34,265 nt of DNA from Bryobacterales bacterium (GTDB lineage Bacteria; Acidobacteriota; Terriglobia; Bryobacterales; Bryobacteraceae): contig JAOAPR010000178.1 of the NCBI GenBank assembly GCA_025463005.1, positions 1 to 34,265 of the forward strand, given 5' to 3'. How positions within the stretch are numbered: the first letter of the stretch is position 1; the number at the start of each line of letters is the position of its first letter. The notes under the pieces were generated by a model. The model was given only the letters and a program-made list of their open reading frames with translations. It was not told the origin of the DNA and ran no database searches. This document shows, piece after piece, positions 24,018 through 32,213 of the stretch. A program made the translations under genes and the position numbers.

Positions 24018-24700
24018 ACCCGACGCCGGAAGAATGCGCTCACGAACGCTCCCACGCTAAGTAATTCCCCTGCCAGGAATAGCCGCCAGGCGAACGGACG
24101 CGGCAAATTCCCCGCCATCACATACCGGAAATCCCACGTGAAAGACAGGATCACTAACGCGCCGCCCAAGACCATTCCGATCCACTGAAGCGCCCGCATC
24201 GCCACAAGACGATACAGAGCCACCAGTCCGCAGCCGACGATCGTGATCGAGACAATGATCGGCGCCAGAACGGGCGCAACCCACGGCACCGGCAACAGAA
24301 ACAGAAGATCCCAGGTCATGAGCGAAGCCGGCCAATGGATCCACAGCTTGAGAAACAAGTAAAACGATATATCCCAAACCCCGAAGGCGATCGCGAACGC
24401 CGGCAGCCACAGACCCCTTTCGCCGGCAGCAAGCATCGCCACAGCCGCCAGCATGATCATCGTGGCGGCCTCACGGATTACTTCGACCGCTAGCAGCCGA
24501 GTCGCTTCTGGCGCTTCTGTTTTAAGCCGATCGCGATCCAGCAGGGGAAACACTTCGCCGGGGGGCCCGCCAGGTGTGAGTTGTTGACGCAAGGGCTCAT
24601 AGAGCGTCCGCAGATAGATTACTACCGCGGCCTCTACATAGCCGAAGGAGACACCGAACAGGAAAAGGCCGACAATAACCCGCCGCAGGCGCCCGGTCAT
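24011..24700 (-). CDS. Polytopic membrane protein of unknown function, third gene of the lipid operon
   Basis: A 229-residue protein with about six membrane helices: IVGLFLFGVSFGYVEAAVVI, TMIMLAAVAMLAA, WLPAFAIAFGVWDISFYLFL, LLFLLPVPWVAPVLAPIIVS, a helix around LQWIGMVLGGALVILSF and FLAGELLSVGAFVSAF. A conserved-looking Trp/Asp cluster lies at VWDISFYLFLKLWIHWPASL. I do not recognise a named family. It starts 9 nt after the stop of the FAD oxidoreductase and ends on the opposite strand to AsmA-like. Its place in the operon suggests a role with membrane lipids or in anchoring the two enzymes. Weak Shine-Dalgarno sequence. Confidence 0.72.
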   Translation of the reverse strand: MTGRLRRVIVGLFLFGVSFGYVEAAVVIYLRTLYEPLRQQLTPGGPPGEVFPLLDRDRLKTEAPEATRLLAVEVIREAATMIMLAAVAMLAAGERGLWLPAFAIAFGVWDISFYLFLKLWIHWPASLMTWDLLFLLPVPWVAPVLAPIIVSITIVGCGLVALYRLVAMRALQWIGMVLGGALVILSFTWDFRYVMAGNLPRPFAWRLFLAGELLSVGAFVSAFFRRRVY

Positions 24701-24709
24701 GAGACTCGA

Positions 24710-26029
24710 CTAGTGTCGCCGGACGCACTTGGAGTACAGGTCCGGGAAAACATCCTGCGGGTCATAGGTCTGTTTGAGCTGCGTATAGCGGGGCTTATCG
24801 TAGATGTTCCAAAACTCCGTCTCATCGTACCAGGCTGTGGAGTAGAGTCCCTTGGCGCCCCCGAGTTCTATAGTCTTACGTTCGATCTTGCGATTGAAGT
24901 GTCCCTTCTCGTGGGTAGTCGGGATCACATCCCAGAATCCGAAGTTGACATATAATTGCGACGGCTGCAGCGGGCTGAGGTCCCAGCCGCGGCCGGAATC
25001 GCGCGTTTTAAATGGACACATCCACACGGGCGTGATGCCGATTTCCGACATCAGAAAATCGAAAAACTCGGGCGCGCTGACGATGGGAATGTCCACGTCC
25101 TGGATCACGGACTCCGTGCCGCCGGAATCCGGCAGGAGGCTGTGCGAGAGCCGCATGATGCGCTGATAGGTGCGCGAATTCAGGGCCCATTTAAACAACC
25201 TTCGAATCCCGGGCCTTTGCACATGGAAATGCTTGGAACACCAGAACCAGTCGGTGTCCCAGCGCCAAATATAGTCTTTTGCAGTGAGCCAGTCTTCCGA
25301 TTTGCGCTGGATCGACTTGTAGTAAATATCCATGTAGGTGTAGTCGCTTATCGAAGCCGCGTTCTGCACGAATTCGCCTTCGGTGAGGTACATTTCCTGG
25401 GCCGAGAAAATGGTTCCGTCCAGATAATCCAAAGCGCTTTCCGCGCAGCGCTCGGCGATCCGCGCAAAGCAGCTATCTGGGTCCGTGAACCCGGTGTGTG
25501 TGACGCGCACATAAGGTTTGGCCGGGATCAGCCGGATCGTCAGCCGCAGCGCGTAACCCAGAGTGCCGTAGGAATTTGGAAATCCGAAGAACAGATCGGG
25601 ATTCTCCCGGCAGGAGCAGGTCACCAGCCGGCCGTCACCGAGCAAAATCTCCATCTCCTCCACGGTCTCATGCACCAGCCCGAATTTAAAAGACGAGGAT
25701 TCGATTCCCAATCCGCTGACCGCGCCGCCCACCGTGATGGTTTTGAGCTGGGGAACTACCGCTGGCAGGAGTCCGTACCTGAGCGTTTCGTCAACCAGGG
25801 TTTCGTACGTGATCATGCCCTCCACGTCCGCCGTCATCCGCTGCGGATCTATCGCCAGCACGCGATTAAAGTCGCGAACATCGACGAGATATTTCCCGGC
25901 CTGGGAACGTGGCCGGAACAGATTAGAGGTCGACTTACGGAGGCCGATCCGCTGGCCCCGTGCTTTGGCCTGACTTACGGCGGCGGCCAGCGTTTCGCAC
26001 TTCCGTAGGTAATCCGCGGTCAGTTCCAT
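24710..26029 (-). CDS. FAD-binding oxidoreductase, DHCR24/TmsA-like
   Basis: A 439-residue flavoprotein of the PCMH-type FAD family. The FAD domain shows STSNLFRPR, MTADVEGMITYETLVD, VVPQLKTITVGGAVSGLGIE and FGFPNSYGTLGYALRL; the C-terminal part is aromatic-rich (DTDWFWCSKHFHVQRPGIRR) and ends YDPQDVFPDLY. Known relatives next to CFA-type methyltransferases include TmsA/BfaA, which reduces 10-methylene to 10-methyl acyl chains in actinobacteria, and UfaD, which acts in furan fatty acid synthesis in Rhodobacter sphaeroides. The present pairing fits such a job, acting on methylated acyl phospholipids. ATG 26029 (with AAGG 5 nt upstream) is preferred to GTG 26035; the gene starts 7 nt after the methyltransferase stop. 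Confidence 0.85.
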   Translation of the reverse strand: MELTADYLRKCETLAAAVSQAKARGQRIGLRKSTSNLFRPRSQAGKYLVDVRDFNRVLAIDPQRMTADVEGMITYETLVDETLRYGLLPAVVPQLKTITVGGAVSGLGIESSSFKFGLVHETVEEMEILLGDGRLVTCSCRENPDLFFGFPNSYGTLGYALRLTIRLIPAKPYVRVTHTGFTDPDSCFARIAERCAESALDYLDGTIFSAQEMYLTEGEFVQNAASISDYTYMDIYYKSIQRKSEDWLTAKDYIWRWDTDWFWCSKHFHVQRPGIRRLFKWALNSRTYQRIMRLSHSLLPDSGGTESVIQDVDIPIVSAPEFFDFLMSEIGITPVWMCPFKTRDSGRGWDLSPLQPSQLYVNFGFWDVIPTTHEKGHFNRKIERKTIELGGAKGLYSTAWYDETEFWNIYDKPRYTQLKQTYDPQDVFPDLYSKCVRRH

Positions 26030-26036
26030 AACCACC

Positions 26037-27230
26037 TTACCGAACGGGCGTGTAGGAGGAAATGTCGCCTTTCGAAAGAACGACCTGCCAAAGCTGGAGC
26101 TTGCGCGCGCGGAACGAACCCGCCGAGGCCATCAGATAGTACTTCCACATGCGATAGAACCGGTCCCCGTAGATTCCGCGCAAGCGGTCCCAGGCCTGCT
26201 CGAAATTCTTCCACCAGGCGGTGAGAGTCCTATCGTAATCAGGCCCGAAATTGTGCCAGTCCTCAGCTACCCACAGGCCCTCCCAGGCGGTGGTCAATTG
26301 CGCCATGGATGGAATCAGACCGTTCGGGAATATGTATTTGTTGATCCACGGGTCGGTGTAGGAATACGATTCATTGGCCCCGATCGTGTGAAGCAAGAAG
26401 AATCCGTGTTCCTTCAGCCGGTCATGCGTCAGTTCCATAAACTGGCGATAGTTCTTATGCCCGATGTGCTCACATAACCCGATGGAGACCACGCGGTCAA
26501 AACGATGGGTTTCGTGGGCGGCCTCCCGGTAGTCTTTCTGTTCGAACCGCACCGGCAATCCCTGGCATAGATCCCGGCCGAAAGCCACCTGTTCCCGCGA
26601 AATGTTGTAGCTGACAACCTCGCAGCCATACTCTTTCGCCGCAAAGTGGGCCAGCCCACCGAATCCGCCGCCGAGTTCGAGCAGCGTCATGCCGGGAGCA
26701 AGCCGCAATTTACGGCAAATCAGGCGCAGCTTATTTTCCTGGGCCTCATCGAGGGTCGTCGCTTCTTTCCAATAGGCGCACGTATACTGCATGCGGCGAT
26801 CGAGCATGGCCTGATAAAGCTGGTTGCCGAGATCGTAATGTTCCTGCGCCACTTGTTTCGCGCGGTGCATGGTTTGCAGATTTAGCACTCGCGTCTTTAA
26901 TATGAGCAAGACCGTCTTCAGATCGTGGACCTTACTTGCAAGATCGGCGCGCCGGAATCTGGTGAAGAATTCGTCGAGCGCCTGGGCGTCCCACCAGCCA
27001 TCCATATAGGACTCGCCCAAGCCGATGCTGGCTTCGCCCAGGACTCGGTTGTAGAACCGCTCGTCATGGACCTGAATGTCCCATGGCTGGGACCCATTTA
27101 CGCCGATACCGGCAAACGCCAGTATCTCTGCAACTTTCCGCGCGGCAGCGGAATCGCTCCAGACACGCTGTTTATCGGCATCTCGAGACTGGGACTTCTG
27201 CCACCCATCAAAAGTACTAGTCTGTCTCAT
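26037..27230 (-). CDS. Cyclopropane-fatty-acid-synthase-like SAM methyltransferase
   Basis: A 397-residue enzyme that methylates the double bond of unsaturated acyl chains in phospholipids. The N-terminal helical domain ends about residue 125, then HYDLGNQLYQAMLD, YTCAYW, the SAM motif LELGGGFGGLAHF (184-196; the usual Cys of GCGWGG is Gly), YNISREQVAF, CEHIGHKNY, LLHTIG and YIFPNGLIPS. The residues that bind the bicarbonate base in E. coli Cfa appear kept (C151, E254, H281, I283, Y332). The Cys near the C-terminus (C354 of E. coli) is Ser (S369 in YYLMASAGSFRAR). Co-transcription with the FAD enzyme suggests a methylene/methyl product rather than cyclopropane. ATG 27230 has a weak ribosome site. 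Confidence 0.93.
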   Translation of the reverse strand: MRQTSTFDGWQKSQSRDADKQRVWSDSAAARKVAEILAFAGIGVNGSQPWDIQVHDERFYNRVLGEASIGLGESYMDGWWDAQALDEFFTRFRRADLASKVHDLKTVLLILKTRVLNLQTMHRAKQVAQEHYDLGNQLYQAMLDRRMQYTCAYWKEATTLDEAQENKLRLICRKLRLAPGMTLLELGGGFGGLAHFAAKEYGCEVVSYNISREQVAFGRDLCQGLPVRFEQKDYREAAHETHRFDRVVSIGLCEHIGHKNYRQFMELTHDRLKEHGFFLLHTIGANESYSYTDPWINKYIFPNGLIPSMAQLTTAWEGLWVAEDWHNFGPDYDRTLTAWWKNFEQAWDRLRGIYGDRFYRMWKYYLMASAGSFRARKLQLWQVVLSKGDISSYTPVR

Positions 27231-27423
27231 GATCGCTTACCCAACCCCCTTCCTATGGATTAGATAGCCCTGCGGGCGAATTATATAGTCCAACTAGAAC
27301 ATTGCCTTCTGGCCCGCCTTTGCCTAGGATAATGGTTAAGCGAATGCGCGAGAATATGCCTAGGGTTTCCCCTCGGTCCTAAGAAAGTGCGGAGTCATGG
27401 CTGAGGAAACAAGGAGGGCCCGA

Positions 27424-27606
27424 ATGAAATTCCTGCACGATGAAAAGGGACAGGACGTAATTGAATACTCGTTGTTGCTAGCGTTCGTGGTGGTTGCTTC
27501 GGCCGCGCTGCTAATGATAAATTCCCGATCCATCGTGGGCATTTGGACCGGCGCCAATACTCTCTTGACCACCGCAAGCAGCATGGCGAAATCCGGAAGT
27601 TCTTAG
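27424..27606 (+). CDS. Flp/Fap-type prepilin
   Basis: A 60-residue type IVb pilin of the Flp family. After a short leader (MKFLHDEKG) comes the processing site, G8 before QDVIEYSLLLAFVVV; the Glu at mature position 5 and Tyr at 6 are the family signature. A hydrophobic helix follows, then a short polar tail. AGGAGG lies 6 nt before ATG 27424. It would be cleaved by a TadV/PilD-like peptidase and assembled by a Tad machine, none of which is in this window, so it is an orphan pilin gene here. Two copies of TGCCTAGG (27321-27328 and 27357-27364) lie upstream and may be regulatory. Confidence 0.9.
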   Translation: MKFLHDEKGQDVIEYSLLLAFVVVASAALLMINSRSIVGIWTGANTLLTTASSMAKSGSS

Positions 27607-27717
27607 ATCTCGTCCGACGTTCTTAAATCTTGAATGATTCGAGGGGTTCGGGAGCAAAGAGCTCCTGGCGGGATGGCCGGTAGCCCCTACATCATTCGAC
27701 ATAATGAAGCAGGCACC

Positions 27718-28659
27718 ATGGAAACCATGAAAGCAGTCCGGTTTCACACCTATGGTGGTCCCGAAGTTCTGGTCTACGAAGATGCGCCCAAACCCGAACC
27801 GGCCGCCGGAGAGGTTCTGGTAAAGGTTCATGCCACGTCGGTCAATCCCGTGGATTGCAAGGGCCGGGCCGGACACCTGAGAATCTTGAGTGAGTATCCC
27901 CTGCCCTTCATCTCGGGGTCGGACGTTTCAGGCGTGGTCGAATCGACCGGCGCGGGCGTTACGAAGTGGAAGTCCGGCGATGAGGTTTACGGCCGAGCGG
28001 ATCTCTGGTGCCCCGGCGCCTATGCCGAATACATCACAATGCGGGAAGGAGAGATCGCGTACAAGCCCAAAAAACTGGATCACATTCATTCGGCTGCGAT
28101 TCCGCTTGCGGGCCTCACCGCATGGCAAGCTTTATTCGACTCTGCCGATCTGAAGCCCGGGCAAAAAGTCCTGATCCAGGCGGCCGCCGGGGGTGTGGGA
28201 CACCTCGCGATCCAGCTCGCCAAACTCAAAGAACTGTATGTTGCCGGCACGGCCAGCGGCCGCAATCAGGAGTTTCTGAAACAGCTCGGCTGCGACCAGC
28301 CTATCAATTACGAAACCACCCGTTTTGAGGACGTTGTCCACGATTTCGATGCAGTGATCGAAAGCATCGGCGGCGAGGTGCGGGACCGATCATGGAAAGT
28401 CCTGAAAAAAGGAGGAATTCTGGTGGCCTTGATCGGCCCACAGCCATCGCAAGACGACGCCAAGCAATACGGCGTCCGCGCGACTATCATTTGGGTGCAA
28501 CCCAAACCCGACCAGCTTGCGGAGATCGCGAATCTTGCCGACGCCGGCCGGGTTCGCCCCGAAATAGCGGCAGTATTCCCGTTGCGCGAAGCCGCCAAAG
28601 CTCAACAGATGAGCGAGACCGAGCACGTGCGCGGAAAGATCGTGCTGCAGGTGGTTTAG
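27718..28659 (+). CDS. NADP-dependent oxidoreductase, quinone oxidoreductase type (zinc-free MDR)
   Basis: A 313-residue medium-chain reductase. The start METMKAVRFHTYGGPEVLVY is standard for the family; a longer frame from 27634 is not. VHATSVNPVDCKGRAG, SGSDVSGVVESTGAGV and AYAEYITMREG form the catalytic domain, and VLIQAAAGGVGHLAIQLAKL is the NADPH-binding motif. No zinc ligands are present, so it belongs with quinone/enal reductases that reduce alpha,beta-unsaturated carbonyls or quinones. ATG 27718 has only a weak ribosome site. It ends 13 nt before the cytosine deaminase gene, so the two are co-transcribed. Confidence 0.9.
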   Translation: METMKAVRFHTYGGPEVLVYEDAPKPEPAAGEVLVKVHATSVNPVDCKGRAGHLRILSEYPLPFISGSDVSGVVESTGAGVTKWKSGDEVYGRADLWCPGAYAEYITMREGEIAYKPKKLDHIHSAAIPLAGLTAWQALFDSADLKPGQKVLIQAAAGGVGHLAIQLAKLKELYVAGTASGRNQEFLKQLGCDQPINYETTRFEDVVHDFDAVIESIGGEVRDRSWKVLKKGGILVALIGPQPSQDDAKQYGVRATIIWVQPKPDQLAEIANLADAGRVRPEIAAVFPLREAAKAQQMSETEHVRGKIVLQVV

Positions 28660-28672
28660 AGTTCTGATTGCC

Positions 28673-29125
28673 ATGGACAATTTCCTACAGGCAGCCATTG
28701 AGGAAGCAAGAAGTGGGCTGAAGAACGGCGGCATTCCTATTGGCTCGGTGTTGGTGATCGACGGCAAAATCGTAGGTCGCGGGCACAATCAGCGAGTTCA
28801 GAAGGATAGTGTCATACGCCACGCTGAAATGGACTGCCTTGAGAACGCGGGCAGACTTCAGCCTGCCCAATATCGACGCGCGACACTCTATTCAACGCTA
28901 TCCCCCTGCGACATGTGCAGCGGCACCGTTTTGCTGTACAAGATTCCCACCGTGATCATTGGCGAGAATCGGACTTTCCGGGGCCCGGAAGACTATCTTC
29001 GGTCACGCGGCGTACAGGTCCAAGTGGTTGACAATGTTGAGTGTGTTGGACTCATGGAGCAGTTCATTCGAGATCATCCGGCCCTTTGGAACGAGGATAT
29101 TGGCGAGTTGAACGGGAGGCCTTGA
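28673..29125 (+). CDS. Cytosine deaminase, yeast Fcy1-like
   Basis: A 150-residue zinc deaminase. The pattern GGIPIGSVLVIDGKIVGRGH, RHAEMDCLENAGRL (zinc His and catalytic Glu), TTL-like strand TLYSTLSPCDMCSGTVLLYK (the PCxxC zinc ligands), IIGENRTFRGPEDYLRSRG and the ending DHPALWNEDIGE follow yeast cytosine deaminase Fcy1 almost throughout, including the C-terminal WxEDIGE. It probably converts cytosine to uracil in pyrimidine salvage. This branch is distinct from the amidohydrolase-type CodA of enteric bacteria. It sits 13 nt after the oxidoreductase and 40 nt before malate synthase. The ribosome site is weak. Confidence 0.88.
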   Translation: MDNFLQAAIEEARSGLKNGGIPIGSVLVIDGKIVGRGHNQRVQKDSVIRHAEMDCLENAGRLQPAQYRRATLYSTLSPCDMCSGTVLLYKIPTVIIGENRTFRGPEDYLRSRGVQVQVVDNVECVGLMEQFIRDHPALWNEDIGELNGRP

Positions 29126-29165
29126 TAGCCCCTTCGATAAGTCGTCCGATGTATCCTGAAATTAC

Positions 29166-30761
29166 ATGAGTAGCCCGTACTTGGCGCGTAACGGCGTCAA
29201 AATCGACGTGCCGATCCCCCCCGGATGTGAAGAGATCCTGACCCCCGAAGCCATAGCTTTCGTTGCCGACCTGCATCGGAAGTTTGACTCCCAGAGAAAA
29301 GCCCTGCTGGACCGCAGAATGCAGCGCCAGCAGTCCATCGACGCCGGCCAGTTGCCCGATTTTCTTCCGGAAACTGAGTCAATCCGTAGGAACAACTACA
29401 CCGTCGCGCCGATTCCGCAGGATCTTCTCGACAGGCGCGTCGAGATCACAGGACCGGTGGACCGGAAGATGGTGATCAACGCGCTGAACTCCGGCGCGAA
29501 CGTCTTCATGGCGGACTTTGAGGATTCGAATTCACCGACTTGGGAGAATAACCTCACCGGTCAGGTGAACATGCGCGATGCGGATCGCGGAGACATCGAA
29601 TACACCAGTCCGGAAGGCAAGCAGTACAAGCTGAGTCCCAATCCCGCCGTGCTCCTGGTTCGTCCGCGCGGCTGGCATCTGACGGAAAAGCACTTCCAAG
29701 TGGATGACCAGCCGGTCTCCGGGTCGCTGTTCGATTTCGGTTTGTATTTCTTCCATAACGTCAAGGCTCGGATGGCCAAGGGAACGGCTCCGTACTTCTA
29801 TCTGCCGAAGATCCAGAGTCATCTCGAAGCGCGGCTGTGGAACGACGTATTCGTTCACGCTCAGCAATCGCTGGGTGTCCCCAACGGGACGATCCGCGCG
29901 ACCGTCCTGATCGAAACGATTCTGGGCGCGTTCGAGATGGATGAAATCCTGTGGGAGCTGCGCGACCATTCCTCGGGGCTGAACTGCGGGCGCTGGGATT
30001 ACATCTTCAGCTTCATCAAGACCTTCAAGGATCATCCGCAGTTCATGATGCCGGACCGCGTGACGGTCACCATGGATAAGCACTTCCTCAAGTCGTATGT
30101 GGACCTGCTGATCCACACGTGCCACCGGCGCGGGATTCATGCCATGGGCGGCATGGCGGCGCAGATTCCAATAAAAAACAATGCCGCGGCGAACGATGCG
30201 GCCATGGAAAAGGTCCGCCAGGACAAGATTCGCGAAGTAAAGGCGGGCCACGACGGCACTTGGGTGGCGCATCCCGGTCTGGTCCCCATCGCCAAAGAGA
30301 TCTTTGACGAGTACATGAAGACTCCCAACCAGATTCACGTGAAGCGCGAAGACGTGAAGGTGACCGCGGCAGATCTGTTAAAGGTCCCCGAAGGCCAGAT
30401 TACGGAACAGGGCTTGCGTTTGAATGTCGACGTCGGCATTCAGTACCTGGAGTCCTGGCTGCGCGGGTCGGGCTGCGTGCCGATTTACAACCTTATGGAA
30501 GACGCCGCCACAGCGGAGATCTCGCGCACGCAGGTGTGGCAGTGGATGCACCATGGCGCACAGCTATCCGACGGCCGGAAGATCACGCCCGCAATGATTC
30601 GCGACACCATCCGGACGCAGCAGGCCCAGATTCGGACGAACCTGGGCGATGAGCGCTTCGAGAAGAGCAAGTTTCCTCCGGCCGCGCAGCTATTCGAGCG
30701 CATGATGGTCAGTCCGGAGTGCAAGGACTTCCTCACGCTCGAAGCGTACCGGTATCTGTAG
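29166..30761 (+). CDS. aceB: Malate synthase A
   Basis: A 531-residue enzyme that joins glyoxylate and acetyl-CoA to malate. Length and motifs fit isoform [34 protein letters not shown] (substrate Arg), [40 protein letters not shown] (metal/glyoxylate site), [14 protein letters not shown] and [20 protein letters not shown], with the catalytic acidic residue in MEDAATAE. It is directly followed by glcDEF (no gap to glcD), so it takes the place that malate synthase G (glcB) has in the E. coli glc operon. No isocitrate lyase gene is in the window. The start ATG 29166 has a weak ribosome site. Confidence 0.95.
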   Translation: MSSPYLARNGVKIDVPIPPGCEEILTPEAIAFVADLHRKFDSQRKALLDRRMQRQQSIDAGQLPDFLPETESIRRNNYTVAPIPQDLLDRRVEITGPVDRKMVINALNSGANVFMADFEDSNSPTWENNLTGQVNMRDADRGDIEYTSPEGKQYKLSPNPAVLLVRPRGWHLTEKHFQVDDQPVSGSLFDFGLYFFHNVKARMAKGTAPYFYLPKIQSHLEARLWNDVFVHAQQSLGVPNGTIRATVLIETILGAFEMDEILWELRDHSSGLNCGRWDYIFSFIKTFKDHPQFMMPDRVTVTMDKHFLKSYVDLLIHTCHRRGIHAMGGMAAQIPIKNNAAANDAAMEKVRQDKIREVKAGHDGTWVAHPGLVPIAKEIFDEYMKTPNQIHVKREDVKVTAADLLKVPEGQITEQGLRLNVDVGIQYLESWLRGSGCVPIYNLMEDAATAEISRTQVWQWMHHGAQLSDGRKITPAMIRDTIRTQQAQIRTNLGDERFEKSKFPPAAQLFERMMVSPECKDFLTLEAYRYL

Positions 30762-32210
30762 GTGAACCCAAAAACGCTCGAGGAACTGCGCGGAATTCTG
30801 GGGCCGCACGGCCTGATTTCCTCGAGCGAAGAATTACGAACCTACGAGTGTGACGGCCTGACCAACTTCCGCGTGGTTCCGAGCGCAGTGGTCTTGCCTG
30901 AATCGACCGAAGAAGTGCAAGCCGTGGTGCGACTGTGCCATCGCGAGCGGATTCCGTTCGTGGCCCGCGGAGCCGGCACGGGCTTGAGCGGCGGAGCGTT
31001 GCCGGTGGCAGGCGGGATAGTGATCGGCCTGGCACGGATGAAGCGGATCCTGGAAGTGGATCTGGCCAATGCGCGCGTCGTCGTGGAACCGGGCGTGATC
31101 AACCTGGAAGTTACGGGCCGAGTGGCTCCCGCGAATTTCTTCTACGCTCCCGATCCCTCGTCGCAATCGGTGTGCAGCATCGGAGGCAACGTAGCGGAAA
31201 ACTCCGGTGGCGCGCACTGCCTGAAGTACGGATTCACGACCACACATGTACTGGGGCTGGAGGTAGTGTTGCCGAATGGGTCGCTGGTCCACATGGGCGG
31301 CAAGACTCTGGACACGCCCGGTTATGATCTGGCGGGTGTGTTCGTCGGCTCGGAAGGCACTTTGGGAATCGCTACGAAGATTACTTTGCGGATCGTGAAG
31401 CGGCCCGAATGCGTGCGAACATTGCTCGCCGCGTTCCACAGCACCAACGAAGCCGGTGCCGCGGTCAGCGGCATTATCGCGGCCGGCATGCTCCCGGCTG
31501 CCATCGAGATGATGGATAACCTCGCGATCCAGGCCGCCGAAGCCGCGGTCCATGCTAACTATCCCGACTGCGGGGGACTCCTGCTGGTTGAGTTAGACGG
31601 ACCCGTTGCCGAAGTCGACGCATTGATGGCCCACGTCGACGAAATCTGCCGACAGAACGGGGCGTGGGAAATCCGCGTGGCACAGTCGGAGGCGGAGCGG
31701 GCGCTGGTCTGGAAGGGACGCAAGGCTGCGTTCGCAGCCATGGGCCGGATCTCGCCGAACTACATCGTGCAGGACGGAGTGATTCCTCGGACTTCCCTGC
31801 CCCAGATTCTGAGCGAGATCGACCAGTTGAGCGCTGAGACCGGATTGCGCGTTGCCAACGTCTTTCACGCCGGCGACGGAAACCTGCACCCCTTGGTGCT
31901 GTACGACCGGCGCGTCCCAGGTCAGGAAAAGGCCGCCGAGCGGCTGTCAGAGAGAATCCTGGAGCTGTGCATCGAAAAGGGCGGATCGATCACCGGAGAA
32001 CACGGCGTAGGCGAAGAGAAGAAGCATATGATGTCGAAGATGTTCGCCGAGCCGGACCTGGAAACCATGCAGCGCGTGCGCTGCGCATTCGATCCGCTGC
32101 AACTTTCGAATCCCACTAAGATTTTTCCGCGGACGCGCCTGTGCGGCGAAAAACCCGGCGAGTATGTGGCCCATCCTTTAGAGATTGCGGGTGTGGCGGA
32201 GCGATTCTAG
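30762..32210 (+). CDS. glcD: Glycolate oxidase FAD subunit GlcD
   Basis: A 482-residue flavoprotein of the glycolate dehydrogenase complex, which oxidises glycolate (or D-lactate) to glyoxylate with electrons passing to GlcF and the quinone pool. The PCMH-type FAD domain has VPFVARGAGTGLSGGALPVA-like sequence (IPFVARGAGTGLSGGALPVA), SSQSVCSIGGNVAENSGGAH and FVGSEGTLGIATKITLRI. The C-terminal domain has VFHAGDGNLHPLVLYD and ITGEHGVGEEKKHMM, which form the substrate and metal site. The start is GTG 30762, immediately after the aceB stop codon. GlcE follows after 3 nt. GlcD alone could be a D-lactate dehydrogenase, but the linked E and F subunits favour glycolate. Confidence 0.95.
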   Translation: MNPKTLEELRGILGPHGLISSSEELRTYECDGLTNFRVVPSAVVLPESTEEVQAVVRLCHRERIPFVARGAGTGLSGGALPVAGGIVIGLARMKRILEVDLANARVVVEPGVINLEVTGRVAPANFFYAPDPSSQSVCSIGGNVAENSGGAHCLKYGFTTTHVLGLEVVLPNGSLVHMGGKTLDTPGYDLAGVFVGSEGTLGIATKITLRIVKRPECVRTLLAAFHSTNEAGAAVSGIIAAGMLPAAIEMMDNLAIQAAEAAVHANYPDCGGLLLVELDGPVAEVDALMAHVDEICRQNGAWEIRVAQSEAERALVWKGRKAAFAAMGRISPNYIVQDGVIPRTSLPQILSEIDQLSAETGLRVANVFHAGDGNLHPLVLYDRRVPGQEKAAERLSERILELCIEKGGSITGEHGVGEEKKHMMSKMFAEPDLETMQRVRCAFDPLQLSNPTKIFPRTRLCGEKPGEYVAHPLEIAGVAERF

Positions 32211-32213
32211 ACA

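Noticed and set aside
24956-26008. 350-residue open frame on the + strand
   Set aside because: It is antisense to the FAD oxidoreductase, which has clear family motifs; long antisense frames are common at this GC content.
27302-27333. Sigma-70 promoter for the pilin (TTGCCT ... GATAAT)
   Set aside because: The spacer would be 20 nt, too long for a convincing promoter.
29532-30338. 268-residue minus-strand open frame
   Set aside because: Antisense to malate synthase A.
30834-31553. 239-residue minus-strand open frame
   Set aside because: Antisense to glcD, Arg/His-rich, no motifs.
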